Source: Chryseobacterium sp. SN22 (lineage in GTDB: Bacteria; Bacteroidota; Bacteroidia; Flavobacteriales; Weeksellaceae). Taken from it: a stretch of 64,000 nt of DNA. The translations under genes were made by a program, and so were the position numbers. Below are positions 19,306 to 27,749 of the stretch, piece by piece. The DNA lies in assembly GCF_008329705.1 (NCBI RefSeq), contig NZ_VTSX01000008.1:62001-126000 (forward strand), written 5' to 3'. How positions within the stretch are numbered: position 1 is the first letter of the stretch; each line of letters starts with the position of its first letter. The notes below the pieces were generated by a model that worked only from the letters and a program-made list of their open reading frames with translations, ran no database searches and was not told the origin of the DNA.

Positions 19306-19313
19306 TATATTTG
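19306..19313 (+). promoter_or_regulatory. -7 promoter element before the M20 peptidase
   Basis: TATATTTG, a full TAnnTTTG match 17 bases before the ATG at 19330. A TTG -33 partner is not evident. Confidence 0.5.
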
Positions 19314-19329
19314 GTTTAAATAAATTCCC

Positions 19330-20862
19330 ATGAAAAAACTCCTGTTCATTCTTATCGGCATCGTCGTTATTTTACTTATTGTTGTCCTGATAAAAACCTT
19401 TACTTATCCTTTTAAGAAAACCAATTCAAAAAATACGGAAGGCTGGAAGATGGTTAAGGATGATTCTGCAATCCAGAGGTTTTCGGGCGGGCTGAAAATC
19501 CCGACGGTTTCTGCCGGGGAATTGGGAGATTTCGATTACTCTACCTTTGATACGATTAAAGAATATCTTAGAACCTCCTATCCGCTGGTATACGAAAACG
19601 TAGAATTTACAGAAGTCAATCGGTATGGGCTGGTTTTTAGATTGAAAGGAAGTGATCCTTCTCTTCAGCCTGTTATGTTTCTTTCGCACACCGATGTCGT
19701 TCCTCCCGGAAACGCAGAGGTAAAAGATAAAAGCGGAAATATCTTCAGGCCGGATGACCAACCTTTGCCTCCTGTTTCCAAAGTAGCCGAACATTGGGAT
19801 TTCGGACCGTTTTCCGGAGCAGTGGCCAACGGAAGGATCTATGGAAGGGGAGCCATCGATATGAAGGGTATGCTGTTTTCCCTCATGGAATCGCTGAATA
19901 ATTTAATTAAAAGCAAACACGTCCCGAAACGCGATATTTACCTGGCTTTCGGATTTGATGAGGAAGTGGGCGGACAGGAAGGTGCTGCAAAAATTGCCGC
20001 TTATTTCAAAGAGAAAAACCTGGTATTCGATGCCGTGTACGACGAAGGCGGATTGATTCTTGAAAAGGGAAGTGTTGCGGGGATCGATTCAGAGGTAGCG
20101 GTGATCGGTTGTGCCGAAAAAGGGTTTCTGTCGGTAAAGATTAAAGTCAAAGGTTTGGGCGGACATGCTTCCATGCCGCCGATGGAAAGCGCGATAGGAA
20201 AGGCGGCCGTTATTATGCAGAGGCTGGAGCATGACCAGATGAAACCGATGATTACGCCTTTAATTAATCAGTTTTTTACCAACATCGGCGGATCCATGTC
20301 TTTCGTTAACCGCATGGGAATTGCCAATCAGTGGCTGCTGAAGCCGGTGCTTCTGTCGCAACTGACGAAAAACAATTCAACCAACGCTTTGGTCCGCACC
20401 ACAACGGCCTTAACGATGATGAAAGGAAGCGATGCGCCTAATGTGCTGTCCTCGGAAGTGGAATTCGTCGTTAACTTCAGATTGCTGCCGGGAAATACGG
20501 TCCGGGATGTGAAAGCGCACATTGCTGAAGCGACCAAAGGTTTTGATGTGGAAATCGAAGAGATCGACAGTGTAAAAGAAGCCTCTGCAGTTTCACCTAC
20601 CGATACCAAGGCTTTTAAACTGATTGAATCTGCAATCCGGGAAATTCATCCGACGGCCATTGCGACCCCTTATCTTACCGTGGGAGCGACCGATGCGTAC
20701 AAATACCAGATCGTCAGCAAAAATATTTACCGCTTTATGCCGATTAAGATCAATGACGCCGAAAAGCAATCCATCCACAGTACCAATGAATACCTGAGCA
20801 TTGAAAATTACATGAAAATGATTAATTATTTTGAATATATCATGCGGAACTATGATCGGTAA
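19330..20862 (+). CDS. M20 family metallopeptidase (carboxypeptidase S-like)
   Basis: A 510-residue di-zinc peptidase with an N-terminal membrane anchor (about 4-24), so the catalytic domain lies outside the inner membrane. Family motifs are in order: the first metal site FLSHTDVVP (about 117-125), then GRGAIDMKG (about 173-181) with the bridging Asp, then FDEEVGGQEG with the general-base Glu pair, and a late SIHSTNEY carrying a metal-binding His. The length and insert pattern resemble CPS1/PM20D1-type enzymes. The substrate is unknown. It has its own -7 element and is monocistronic. Confidence 0.85.
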   Translation: MKKLLFILIGIVVILLIVVLIKTFTYPFKKTNSKNTEGWKMVKDDSAIQRFSGGLKIPTVSAGELGDFDYSTFDTIKEYLRTSYPLVYENVEFTEVNRYGLVFRLKGSDPSLQPVMFLSHTDVVPPGNAEVKDKSGNIFRPDDQPLPPVSKVAEHWDFGPFSGAVANGRIYGRGAIDMKGMLFSLMESLNNLIKSKHVPKRDIYLAFGFDEEVGGQEGAAKIAAYFKEKNLVFDAVYDEGGLILEKGSVAGIDSEVAVIGCAEKGFLSVKIKVKGLGGHASMPPMESAIGKAAVIMQRLEHDQMKPMITPLINQFFTNIGGSMSFVNRMGIANQWLLKPVLLSQLTKNNSTNALVRTTTALTMMKGSDAPNVLSSEVEFVVNFRLLPGNTVRDVKAHIAEATKGFDVEIEEIDSVKEASAVSPTDTKAFKLIESAIREIHPTAIATPYLTVGATDAYKYQIVSKNIYRFMPIKINDAEKQSIHSTNEYLSIENYMKMINYFEYIMRNYDR

Positions 20863-21025
20863 TAGGCTGGAAGAGGGAAGAAGAATGTTGTGAGTTTATC
20901 CTGGTCAATAGCATAGCCCAACCGGCTTAAGTATCAAAAAGTGATTTTCGTTTTAAGGTAAACCCTTTTTGAAATTTTAATTCATTGAGTTTTCTTATTT
21001 TATTGGATAAATTAAAGGATTATAC
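20863..21025. other. Start of a 645-base gene-free region
   Basis: Nothing recognised here. The remainder of the gene-free stretch holds the MITE-like element (21026-21236), a short repeat (about 21376-21408) and the putative promoter of the next gene (TAGCTTTG at 21480-21487). Confidence 0.5.
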
Positions 21026-21236
21026 TTAGAGCCTGTTTAGAGTTTGATTTAGAAAACTTTCCGTCATTTTTCTTAATTTTCTGAATTAAAATAAACTTTG
21101 TTTATTCTTTATCTTAATACGGTGATTTCAGTTAATTAATTGAATAAGTAAAAAAACCAGTACATTGATTTTTCCAGGCCAAAATATATTAACTTCTTAA
21201 TAGTTAAAAAAAGGCTAAACTTAAACAGGCTTTTAA
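21026..21236. mobile_element. MITE-like non-coding element, about 211 bp
   Basis: The ends are imperfect terminal inverted repeats of about 20 bp. The left reads TTAGAGCCTGTTTAGAGTTT, and the right, reversed, reads TTAAAAGCCTGTTTAAGTTT. They share a perfect 10-bp core AGCCTGTTTA (21030-21039 with 21222-21231). The interior is AT-rich and non-coding. The size, ends and lack of coding fit a miniature inverted-repeat element mobilised by a transposase elsewhere. I could not see a convincing target-site duplication, and copy number is unknown. Confidence 0.45.
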
Positions 21237-21375
21237 TTCATGTGAGATTAATTGATCCGTTGCTGACTTTGCTCTGTAGAAGCAACATCTGTAGCAGATC
21301 ATCATAATTCCACAACACCGGAACTCCGGGGAGTTCTATCTTTATAAATCCTGACTATTGATATTATCCAGTACT

Positions 21376-21408
21376 GTCATCCTGAGCGCGAAGCAGTCGA
21401 AGGATCCA
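21376..21408. repeat. Dispersed intergenic repeat, TCATCCTGAGCG type
   Basis: The segment begins GTCATCCTGAGCGCGAAGC and ends GTCGAAGGATCC, with ATCCT and AGGAT able to pair. It closely resembles a short palindromic sequence I recall as repeated in intergenic DNA of many bacteria. Its role is unknown. Confidence 0.45.
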
Positions 21409-21507
21409 GCCTTTAACAGAGATTATAAAAAAAATTGAAAATAAAAAATAACACGTCAAGTTTTGACGCATTAGCGGTATAGCTTTGTTTCATCAAAAAA
21501 CAGAGTT

Positions 21508-22206
21508 ATGGAACTGCCCTTATATTTAAGCTTTAATGAATTTGAAAAATACTATTACGACAATCTAGAGAAATGGTTTGAAGAATATCATAACGCCAGC
21601 GAAACCGACTATCTGAAAGCCCTTTCTGAATTATACAGTCCTTATCTGTATTACAATTTTACCAACGACAGGCTGCAGGCCGATGCTTCGATTCAGATCA
21701 AAGACTGCTTTTTTCCTTATTACGACAAAATCGGGATTTCTTTCTGTACCACTACCTGCGAAAAAAAGAAGTCTGCTAAAAGTACGAAAGCCATCAGCCA
21801 TCAATTTGAATGGAAAACCGTTACCATGATGGAATACGCCCAGCACATTCTGGACAAGATCAACCGCCATCTTGTTAAAAACAATATAAAGGACACGGGA
21901 AACATCCTGGAGCTCATGAATCAGCGTGAGATCATTACTTCCCGTGAAGGCGCCGGCTACTGTGTGGATTACCATAAACACCAGTCGACCCTTCCTTTTC
22001 TGAAGGCCTATCTTCCGGTACATGGACAGACCGTAAATATTGCCGTTTACAGGGATTTTCTTTTCTCTGTGGTTCAGATCGCGGAATTTATCGACCACAA
22101 ACTGAAAGAAGTCCGGGCTTTTGAAAGCATGCTGTATTTCAAACTGAAATCGGAAGCTAAGTTCAAGGTTCAGATGAGCCATCAGTTTCTGACGATGTGC
22201 AACTGA
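21508..22206 (+). CDS. Conserved-looking cytosolic protein of unknown function
   Basis: A 232-residue soluble protein, rich in aromatic and charged residues, with no signal peptide or membrane segment. Most of it appears alpha-helical (FNEFEKYYYDNLEKWFEEYH at the N-terminus). A central CTTTCEKKK and a GYCVDYHKH segment hold scattered Cys/His, but they form no standard metal site. I do not recognise a family. It has a possible -7 element TAGCTTTG (21480-21487) and its own terminator (22280-22306). The flanks are repeat-rich, which fits an accessory gene, though its codon use is not obviously foreign. Confidence 0.6.
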   Translation: MELPLYLSFNEFEKYYYDNLEKWFEEYHNASETDYLKALSELYSPYLYYNFTNDRLQADASIQIKDCFFPYYDKIGISFCTTTCEKKKSAKSTKAISHQFEWKTVTMMEYAQHILDKINRHLVKNNIKDTGNILELMNQREIITSREGAGYCVDYHKHQSTLPFLKAYLPVHGQTVNIAVYRDFLFSVVQIAEFIDHKLKEVRAFESMLYFKLKSEAKFKVQMSHQFLTMCN

Positions 22207-22279
22207 TTTTCCACCCGACATTCACATTCATCATATAGCTCAATCGTTTGAAAATTAGTTGGTACTCTTTTCAAACCTC

Positions 22280-22307
22280 ATCCCGGTCTTTCAGGCCGGG
22301 ATTTTTA
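22280..22307 (+). terminator. Intrinsic terminator of the 21508-22206 gene
   Basis: A 7-bp GC-rich stem ATCCCGG/CCGGGAT (22280-22286 with 22296-22302) and a TTTTT tail. Confidence 0.8.
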
Positions 22308-22340
22308 GTGATAAAAAAGATCATTCTGTTGTGGAAACCT

Positions 22341-22362
22341 CACAGGTTTTCGAAAACCTGTG
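22341..22362. repeat. REP-like perfect palindrome
   Basis: A perfect 22-bp palindrome whose half is CACAGGTTTTC, preceded by AAACCT. CACAGGTTT palindromes of this kind recur in flavobacterial intergenic DNA as I recall. It lies between two terminators facing each other and lacks a T-tract of its own. Confidence 0.4.
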
Positions 22363-22370
22363 AAATTAGT

Positions 22371-22406
22371 AATAAAAAAAGTCTTAGATTAAAAACCTAA
22401 GACTTT
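22371..22406 (-). terminator. Terminator of tRNA-Ser transcript
   Basis: On the minus strand, a 10-bp stem AAAGTCTTAG/CTAAGACTTT (22397-22406 with 22378-22387) is followed by a run of T residues. It lies just beyond the tRNA 3' end. Confidence 0.8.
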
Positions 22407-22412
22407 GATTTG

Positions 22413-22499
22413 CAGAGAGGAAGGGATTCGAACCCTCGATACAGTTACCCGTATACTACCTTTCCAGGGTAGCTCCTTCAACCACTCGGACACCTCTCT
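22413..22499 (-). tRNA. tRNA-Ser (anticodon GGA)
   Basis: An 87-base class II tRNA. The acceptor stem AGAGAGG/CCTCTCT (22493-22499 with 22414-22420) carries a G discriminator at 22413. The anticodon loop CTGGAAA places GGA at 22463-22465, reading UCC/UCU serine codons. A long variable arm, GGTTCGAATCC T-arm and a D-arm with GTGTCCGAGTGGTTGAAGG are visible. CCA is not encoded. It ends in the terminator at 22371-22406. Confidence 0.95.
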
Positions 22500-22558
22500 A
22501 TGTTTGAGATTGCAAAAGTACAATAATTTTTTTAATATGCAAACCCAAAACGAAATTA

Positions 22559-23572
22559 TTATGAAATTTCTCCGCAAAGACTGCGTGAAAAGTTCTCTGC
22601 GAAGCTTCCGTAATAATTGGGATTGTCGATGAGGTGCATCGCTTTGGTAATGGCACTTTCAGCGGTCATATCTTTTCCGCTGATGGCACCGATCCGTGAG
22701 AAAATATTGCTGTTCTCATATTTGCCGAACGAGATTCCTCCTGAAATACATTGGCTTACCACCACAATCTCGGTCCCGTTGTTTCGAATCTGCTGTAAGG
22801 TTTCCACAGTTTTTTCGCTGCTGAAAATGGTTCCTGAACCGAAAACCTGTAGGATCAGCACTTTCATTTTTGGGATTTCCTTGAAATGACTGAGATTCAT
22901 TCCCGGAAAAATTCTCCAGAAAATAATATCCTCTGAAATATGGTCGTCCACATGAAACCGAATCTCAGGATTCGGCCGGTAAAGATTTTCTTTAATGATA
23001 TTTAAATGAACTCCCGATTGCCCGAGGATAGGATAATTCGGGCTGGCGTAAGCGTCAAAATACTCCGCCGAATATTTAAGCGTACGGTTTCCTCTCAGCA
23101 GTTTGTATTCAAAATAAATGGCTACTTCCCGGATGGCGGCGTTATCCTCCTCATAAAGGCTGGCGTAATACAGGCTGGTCAGCAGGTTTTCCTTGGCATC
23201 GGTCCGCAGATCACCGATCGGCAGCTGTGAGCCGGTTAAGATCACCGGTTTGGTCAGTCCTTTCAGCATAAAGCTTAAGGCAGAAGCAGTGTAAGACATG
23301 GTATCCGTTCCGTGGAGAATCAGGAATCCGTCGAATTCATCATAATTTTTACGGATGTAGTGGGCGATCACCTTCCATTCTGCCGGACCCATATCCGAAG
23401 AGTCCAGCGGTTTTTCAAAAGGATGTACAAAAACTTCGCATTCCATCAGCTTCATTTCGGGCATTTTCTCAAAAATATTTCCGAAATCAAAGGCGCGGAG
23501 GCTGCCGGTTTCATAATCTTTTTCCATACCGATGGTTCCACCGGTATATATCAACAGGACTTTTCGTTTCAT
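22559..23572 (-). CDS. ansA: Type I (cytoplasmic) L-asparaginase
   Basis: A 337-residue enzyme that hydrolyses asparagine to aspartate and ammonia. The family's two catalytic threonine motifs are visible: YTGGTIGM near residue 9-16 and LHGTDTM near 84-90. There is no signal peptide, matching type I enzymes of E. coli AnsA length (338). The LTGSQLPIGDLRTDAKENL segment is typical. It starts 80 bases from the divergent trmH. In this genome asnB is frameshifted, so asparagine balance may be shifted toward breakdown; that is an inference. Confidence 0.93.
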   Translation of the reverse strand: MKRKVLLIYTGGTIGMEKDYETGSLRAFDFGNIFEKMPEMKLMECEVFVHPFEKPLDSSDMGPAEWKVIAHYIRKNYDEFDGFLILHGTDTMSYTASALSFMLKGLTKPVILTGSQLPIGDLRTDAKENLLTSLYYASLYEEDNAAIREVAIYFEYKLLRGNRTLKYSAEYFDAYASPNYPILGQSGVHLNIIKENLYRPNPEIRFHVDDHISEDIIFWRIFPGMNLSHFKEIPKMKVLILQVFGSGTIFSSEKTVETLQQIRNNGTEIVVVSQCISGGISFGKYENSNIFSRIGAISGKDMTAESAITKAMHLIDNPNYYGSFAENFSRSLCGEIS

Positions 23573-23652
23573 ACAGGAACTTTATTAGAATTTTCACCTC
23601 CGTTCGGAAGGATTCCTCAAAATTACGTTAATTTGCAAAGATTTGAAAACGG

Positions 23653-24318
23653 ATGAAAGATTTAGTACAGACCTTTGAGTATTTAAAACAGTTTTTAACG
23701 GAAGAAAGACTGGGCAAAATAGAACATTTCTCACAGGAAAGCTCGGATTTTGTGCTGCCTGTGGTAGAAGATATCTACCAGTTCCGGAATGCGGCGGCCA
23801 TAGTACGTTCTGTGGAAGCCTGCGGCTTTCATAAAGTGGTGGCCTTACAGGAAGAATACAGCTTTGAACCGAATCTTCGCGTAACCAAAGGCGCCGATAC
23901 CTGGGTGGAGGTAGAAAAGCTTCCCAGAAACATGGAATCTTTTCAGGAAATCAGAAACCGCGGCTATAAAATCCTGGCCGTTTCACTGGAGAACAATGCG
24001 ACGATGCTCCCGGATTATGAGATTACCGAGCCGGTAGCTTTGGTGTTCGGAACCGAAATGGAGGGCGTTTCCAAAGAAATCCTTGATTTTGCTGATGAAA
24101 CCCTCGCGATACCGATGTACGGCTTTACCAGAAGCTTCAACGTATCCGTAGCCGCATCCATCTGTATGTACGAACTGAAACAAAAGCTGATCCGATCAAA
24201 TATCGGTTATAAATTAAATGAAGAAAAGCTTATGAAAATGAAAATCCGCTGGGCTGTGAATTCCATCAGGAGCGGAGAGGAAATCCTACAGCATTATTTA
24301 TCTAAAAGAATAGTCTGA
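23653..24318 (+). CDS. trmH: tRNA (guanosine-18-2'-O)-methyltransferase, SpoU/TrmH family
   Basis: A 221-residue SPOUT (knotted) methyltransferase. The three family motifs are in order: motif 1 around FRNAAAIVRSVEACG with the catalytic Arg, motif 2 LVFGTEMEGVS, and motif 3 IPMYGFTRSFNVSVAAS. The short N-terminal helical region and a basic C-terminal helix match TrmH, which methylates the ribose of G18 in the tRNA D-loop. A TrmJ/RlmB-type RNA target cannot be fully excluded. The stop codon overlaps the next ATG by one base (TGATG), so translation is probably coupled to the membrane-protein pair. Confidence 0.88.
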   Translation: MKDLVQTFEYLKQFLTEERLGKIEHFSQESSDFVLPVVEDIYQFRNAAAIVRSVEACGFHKVVALQEEYSFEPNLRVTKGADTWVEVEKLPRNMESFQEIRNRGYKILAVSLENNATMLPDYEITEPVALVFGTEMEGVSKEILDFADETLAIPMYGFTRSFNVSVAASICMYELKQKLIRSNIGYKLNEEKLMKMKIRWAVNSIRSGEEILQHYLSKRIV

Positions 24319-24749
24319 TGCAACAATACACCCGATATCTTTACTGGATCTCTCTACTTTTAGCATTAACTTCTTTATATCTGATAGAAAAAGGAGGGAA
24401 AGAAATCTATCCTTTCTTCAGCTGGAAACTTTTTACGAGCCCCAGCGGAAGTGAAGATACCGAAGAATACTACCGGATTTACAGGGTTGTGGGAAAAGAT
24501 ACGATAAGAGTGGCTTATCAGCCTACAACCATCTATGATGAAAACAATCTGGCATTGATCATAGGTTTTTATGGAAAAAAGATTGAACATGATAAGCAAA
24601 AGACGGAGAATGTAAGAAAGATGAGAATTTTTATGAAAAGCTATCGTCCGGATTATAATCGTCTGTTGCTATACAAAGAAAGTTTTCATCCGCAGGATTT
24701 AGGAAAACCCTCTTTTAGCGTAAAAAAGACACTGATCAGTACCTTATGA
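24318..24749 (+). CDS. Single-pass membrane protein of unknown function
   Basis: A 143-residue protein with one N-terminal helix (about 7-22, YLYWISLLLALTSLYLIEKG) followed by a polar domain. The segment EIYPFFSWKLFTSPSG just after the helix is distinctive. It overlaps trmH by one base and the next gene by four bases (ATGATGA), a tightly coupled trio. It probably works with the multi-pass protein that follows. No named domain is recognised. Confidence 0.6.
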   Translation: MQQYTRYLYWISLLLALTSLYLIEKGGKEIYPFFSWKLFTSPSGSEDTEEYYRIYRVVGKDTIRVAYQPTTIYDENNLALIIGFYGKKIEHDKQKTENVRKMRIFMKSYRPDYNRLLLYKESFHPQDLGKPSFSVKKTLISTL

Positions 24750-25618
24750 TGAACTACAAGCAACTTACGGTTTTTAATTACACAATAGCCTACTATGCCA
24801 TGCGGATCTTTGGGGTCTACTGGCTTTTGAGACAATATCTGGAGTACAGGAGAATCAGCCTATGGCCAAAGGAAATTTACGAGCCCTTTCTGGATATTCA
24901 GAAGTTTATTTTTCCGGAATATCCTAATCTTTTTTTATACGCTACTTTATTGTTATTATGTGGTGTTCTGCTGGTTATTACCTGGTTCAGGCAGAGTATC
25001 CTGCTTAATTTCTGCATCTTTCTGTTGATGGCCGTTATTAATTTTCCGATCTCCCTGAACTTCAGTGTCGGGCATAACAATCATCTCGTTGTTATCGGTT
25101 ACTTTATGGCGATATTTCTCTTGCCCGGTAAAATGAAACAGGAAAAAGATTACTGGTGGGTGCAGTATTTTTATTTGGGGATTTTAACCACTTACAGCCT
25201 GGCCGGATTTTCCAAATTTTTAGGAATTGCCAAAAATGTGATCAAAAATTCCGGTAAGCTTACCTGGTTGGATAAAAACGCCGCGAAAATCAATACTCTG
25301 GATAATTACTGGATGGCTGATGTAAAAGTCCCGGAATGGATGCTTCATCTTTATCAATATGAAAATCTTTGGGTACCAGTGACTATAATTGCCATTATAA
25401 TTCAGGCATCAAGTTTTCTGGGTGCTTTCAGCAGGAAGTATTTAACGTTCATTATGGTATTCCTATATATTTTTCATCTGTACACCGATTTCTTTGTTCT
25501 GGCCGATTTCAGGGATGCTAAAAATTTCGTTTTGATCGTTCTTTTTCCTTACCATATTTTTTATCTGTGGATCAGCAGGTTTTTGAAAAAGACTTCATGG
25601 CTTCAGAAATCAGCTTAG
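24746..25618 (+). CDS. Multi-pass membrane protein, HTTM-like
   Basis: A 290-residue protein with about seven to eight hydrophobic helices and Trp/Tyr-rich loops. The pattern of helices, and the segment YFYLGILTTYSLAGFSKF in the middle, recall HTTM (horizontally transferred transmembrane) proteins, relatives of the vitamin-K-dependent carboxylase membrane domain. This is a similarity judgement only. Its reaction is unknown. Its 3' end overlaps the convergent rsmE gene by nine bases. Confidence 0.5.
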   Translation: MMNYKQLTVFNYTIAYYAMRIFGVYWLLRQYLEYRRISLWPKEIYEPFLDIQKFIFPEYPNLFLYATLLLLCGVLLVITWFRQSILLNFCIFLLMAVINFPISLNFSVGHNNHLVVIGYFMAIFLLPGKMKQEKDYWWVQYFYLGILTTYSLAGFSKFLGIAKNVIKNSGKLTWLDKNAAKINTLDNYWMADVKVPEWMLHLYQYENLWVPVTIIAIIIQASSFLGAFSRKYLTFIMVFLYIFHLYTDFFVLADFRDAKNFVLIVLFPYHIFYLWISRFLKKTSWLQKSA

Positions 25619-26305
25619 CTGAAAGTAATTCCATGCCGCCACAAAAATGCCCGCTGTTTCCGTTCTTAGCCTTTGATGCCCTAAAGAGACCGCCCGGATA
25701 TTTTTTTCGGATAAAAAAGAAATTTCTTTTTCTGAAAAATCCCCCTCCGGCCCGATCAGGAAAGTAAGGTTCTCAAGTTTCGGGATCTTTTTCAAATCCA
25801 TCCTTTCCAGGTTTTCATGGCAATGGGCAACGAAAGTAGTGCCGGGATCCGTATTTTTAAGGAAATCCTGAATTTTAACAATGTCATTGATCATCGGGAA
25901 ATGAAACCGCAGGCTCTGCTTGGAAGCGGAAACCGCCTGCTTCCTGAGCTTGTCGATATTCACATTTTTACGTTCTGTTTTTTCGGTCTGCAACAGGGTG
26001 ATTTCCGAAATGCCCATTTCAACGGCTTTTTCAATAAAAAATTCAATCCGGTCGATATTTTTAGTGGGCGCAATGGCGATATGGAGTTTTGGGCTGAAAC
26101 CGGGAAGCTGGTTCTTAATCTCTGTTACTTCCATATTGGCTTTTTTGCCTTCGATTATCAGGATTCCGGAAGCCAGGTTTCCTCTTCCGTCGGTAACGTG
26201 GATCTCTTCACCGTTCTTCATCCGGAGAACCTTTACGATGTGCTGTTGTTCTTCATCGTTGATCTGTACCTGATTTCCCCTGATTTCGCCGTAAAAAAGT
26301 TTCAT
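25610..26305 (-). CDS. rsmE: 16S rRNA m3U1498 methyltransferase
   Basis: A 231-residue SPOUT methyltransferase that modifies U1498 of 16S rRNA using SAM. The start is the ATG giving MKLFYGEI; an in-frame extension of 11 residues upstream is not typical. An N-terminal PUA-like domain (HIVKVLRMKNGEEI) precedes the C-terminal trefoil knot with LIGPEGDFSEKEI and the closing SLGHQRLRTETAG, both diagnostic. It is the last gene of a minus-strand set tsaD - unknown - rsmE, with a 16-base gap from the middle gene. Confidence 0.95.
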   Translation of the reverse strand: MKLFYGEIRGNQVQINDEEQQHIVKVLRMKNGEEIHVTDGRGNLASGILIIEGKKANMEVTEIKNQLPGFSPKLHIAIAPTKNIDRIEFFIEKAVEMGISEITLLQTEKTERKNVNIDKLRKQAVSASKQSLRFHFPMINDIVKIQDFLKNTDPGTTFVAHCHENLERMDLKKIPKLENLTFLIGPEGDFSEKEISFLSEKNIRAVSLGHQRLRTETAGIFVAAWNYFQLS

Positions 26306-26321
26306 ATAAAATGTATTCGTT

Positions 26322-26732
26322 TTAAAAGATAACCTCATTCTCGCTCAGAAATGCCACACCGGTTTTTATGGTAGTGTAAACATCACCCTCACAGTCTCTG
26401 TATGAACAGGCGTAAATTTCTTCAACCCACTTATTGTTCATAAAGATTAAATTCAGGTATTCATTTTTCCTTAAATTATTTTTGATGGATAAATAATCCC
26501 CTTCCTTGGGTTCATAAGGGAAACTGAATACATTTTCCGAATTGATTTTTTCTACGATCTCTTCCTTGATGTTCTGGACATACCCGGTTTCTGAACTTAT
26601 CATTAAATAATCTTCCTCTTCAGAGGTTTCCGTCATTTCATTTTTTCCTGTCACTGTTTCTAATACCCAATAGTATTTTGAGTTTTTCTTAGAATGGGTT
26701 CCCAGGACTTTTTCTTCTAATAATATTTTCAT
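26322..26732 (-). CDS. Small cytosolic protein of unknown function
   Basis: A 136-residue acidic, soluble protein without signal peptide or membrane segment. Its start overlaps the tsaD stop by four bases (translational coupling), and it is followed by rsmE, so it lies in an RNA-modification operon. No family is recognised; YACSYRDCEGD near the C-terminus holds its only cysteines. The context suggests, but does not show, a role in RNA metabolism. Confidence 0.6.
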   Translation of the reverse strand: MKILLEEKVLGTHSKKNSKYYWVLETVTGKNEMTETSEEEDYLMISSETGYVQNIKEEIVEKINSENVFSFPYEPKEGDYLSIKNNLRKNEYLNLIFMNNKWVEEIYACSYRDCEGDVYTTIKTGVAFLSENEVIF

Positions 26733-27745
26733 AAATCGTATTTTGCTGTTGCCGTCGTTCTCAGATCGGTAAATTCGCCCCTCTCGAATTTCAGTTGGGC
26801 TACCATGGCAATCATGGCCGCATTATCGGTTGTATATTCAAATTTCGGGATGTAAATATTCCAGCCCAGTTTGCCGTGATTGTCCTGCATGGCTTTTCTC
26901 AAGGCTGAATTGGCAGAAACGCCGCCGGCAATAGCAATCTCTGCAATTTCTAAATCCTTTGCTGCCTTTTCCAGCTTGTTCATCAGGATTTCAATAATGG
27001 TTTTCTGAACGGAAGCGCACAGATCATAGATATTATTCTTTACAAAATCCGAATCTTTCCGCACTTCTTTCTGAATAAAATACAGCACCGAGGTCTTGAT
27101 GCCGCTGAAAGAATAATCATACTGTTCCATTCTCGGCTTGCTGAACTGGAAGGCGTCAGCATTTCCTTCTTTGGCAAGCCGGTCGATAATCGGGCCGGCC
27201 GGATAATCCAGGTCGAAAATTTTACCGATTTTATCAAAAGCTTCTCCTGCAGCATCGTCGATGGTTTTCCCGATAATTTCCATGTCGAAATAATCTCTTA
27301 CCAGCACGATCATCGTATGTCCTCCGCTCACCGTAAGACACAGAAAAGGGAATTTTGGCGGCATAGGATTTGCATCCTCGATGAAATGCGCTAAAATATG
27401 CGCCTGGAGATGGTTTACTTCAATAAGCGGAACGTCCAGACTCATTGCCAGGGATTTAGCGAAAGAAGTGCCGACAAGAAGAGACCCTAAAAGTCCAGGT
27501 CCGCGCGTAAATCCTATCGCAGAAATAGCATTTTGTTGTATATTTGCTTGGGATAAAGATTTTTCAACAACGGGAATGATATTTTGCTGATGTGCACGCG
27601 AGGCGAGTTCGGGAACAACACCGCCATATTCTTTATGGATCGCCTGGTTGGCTGCAATATTCGACAGAATAGAATTTCCCTTGATGATAGCTGCTGAGGT
27701 GTCGTCACAGGACGATTCAATACCTAAAATTATAGAGTCGCTCAT
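26729..27745 (-). CDS. tsaD: tRNA N6-threonylcarbamoyladenosine transferase subunit TsaD
   Basis: A 338-residue ASKHA-fold protein that, with TsaB/TsaE, transfers threonylcarbamoyl to A37 of ANN-decoding tRNAs. The start GIESSCDDTSAAI, the metal-binding HLQAH motif (about 111-115), SGGHTMIV and the late GGVSANSALR are all in place. Its start codon lies only four bases from the divergent tamB start, so its promoter must lie inside tamB coding DNA, where a TAnnTTTG element is found. Confidence 0.97.
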   Translation of the reverse strand: MSDSIILGIESSCDDTSAAIIKGNSILSNIAANQAIHKEYGGVVPELASRAHQQNIIPVVEKSLSQANIQQNAISAIGFTRGPGLLGSLLVGTSFAKSLAMSLDVPLIEVNHLQAHILAHFIEDANPMPPKFPFLCLTVSGGHTMIVLVRDYFDMEIIGKTIDDAAGEAFDKIGKIFDLDYPAGPIIDRLAKEGNADAFQFSKPRMEQYDYSFSGIKTSVLYFIQKEVRKDSDFVKNNIYDLCASVQKTIIEILMNKLEKAAKDLEIAEIAIAGGVSANSALRKAMQDNHGKLGWNIYIPKFEYTTDNAAMIAMVAQLKFERGEFTDLRTTATAKYDL

Positions 27746-27749
27746 AATA

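Noticed and set aside
25817..26332. 171-codon open frame on the plus strand
   Set aside because: It is antisense to rsmE, which has full family motifs; a shadow frame.
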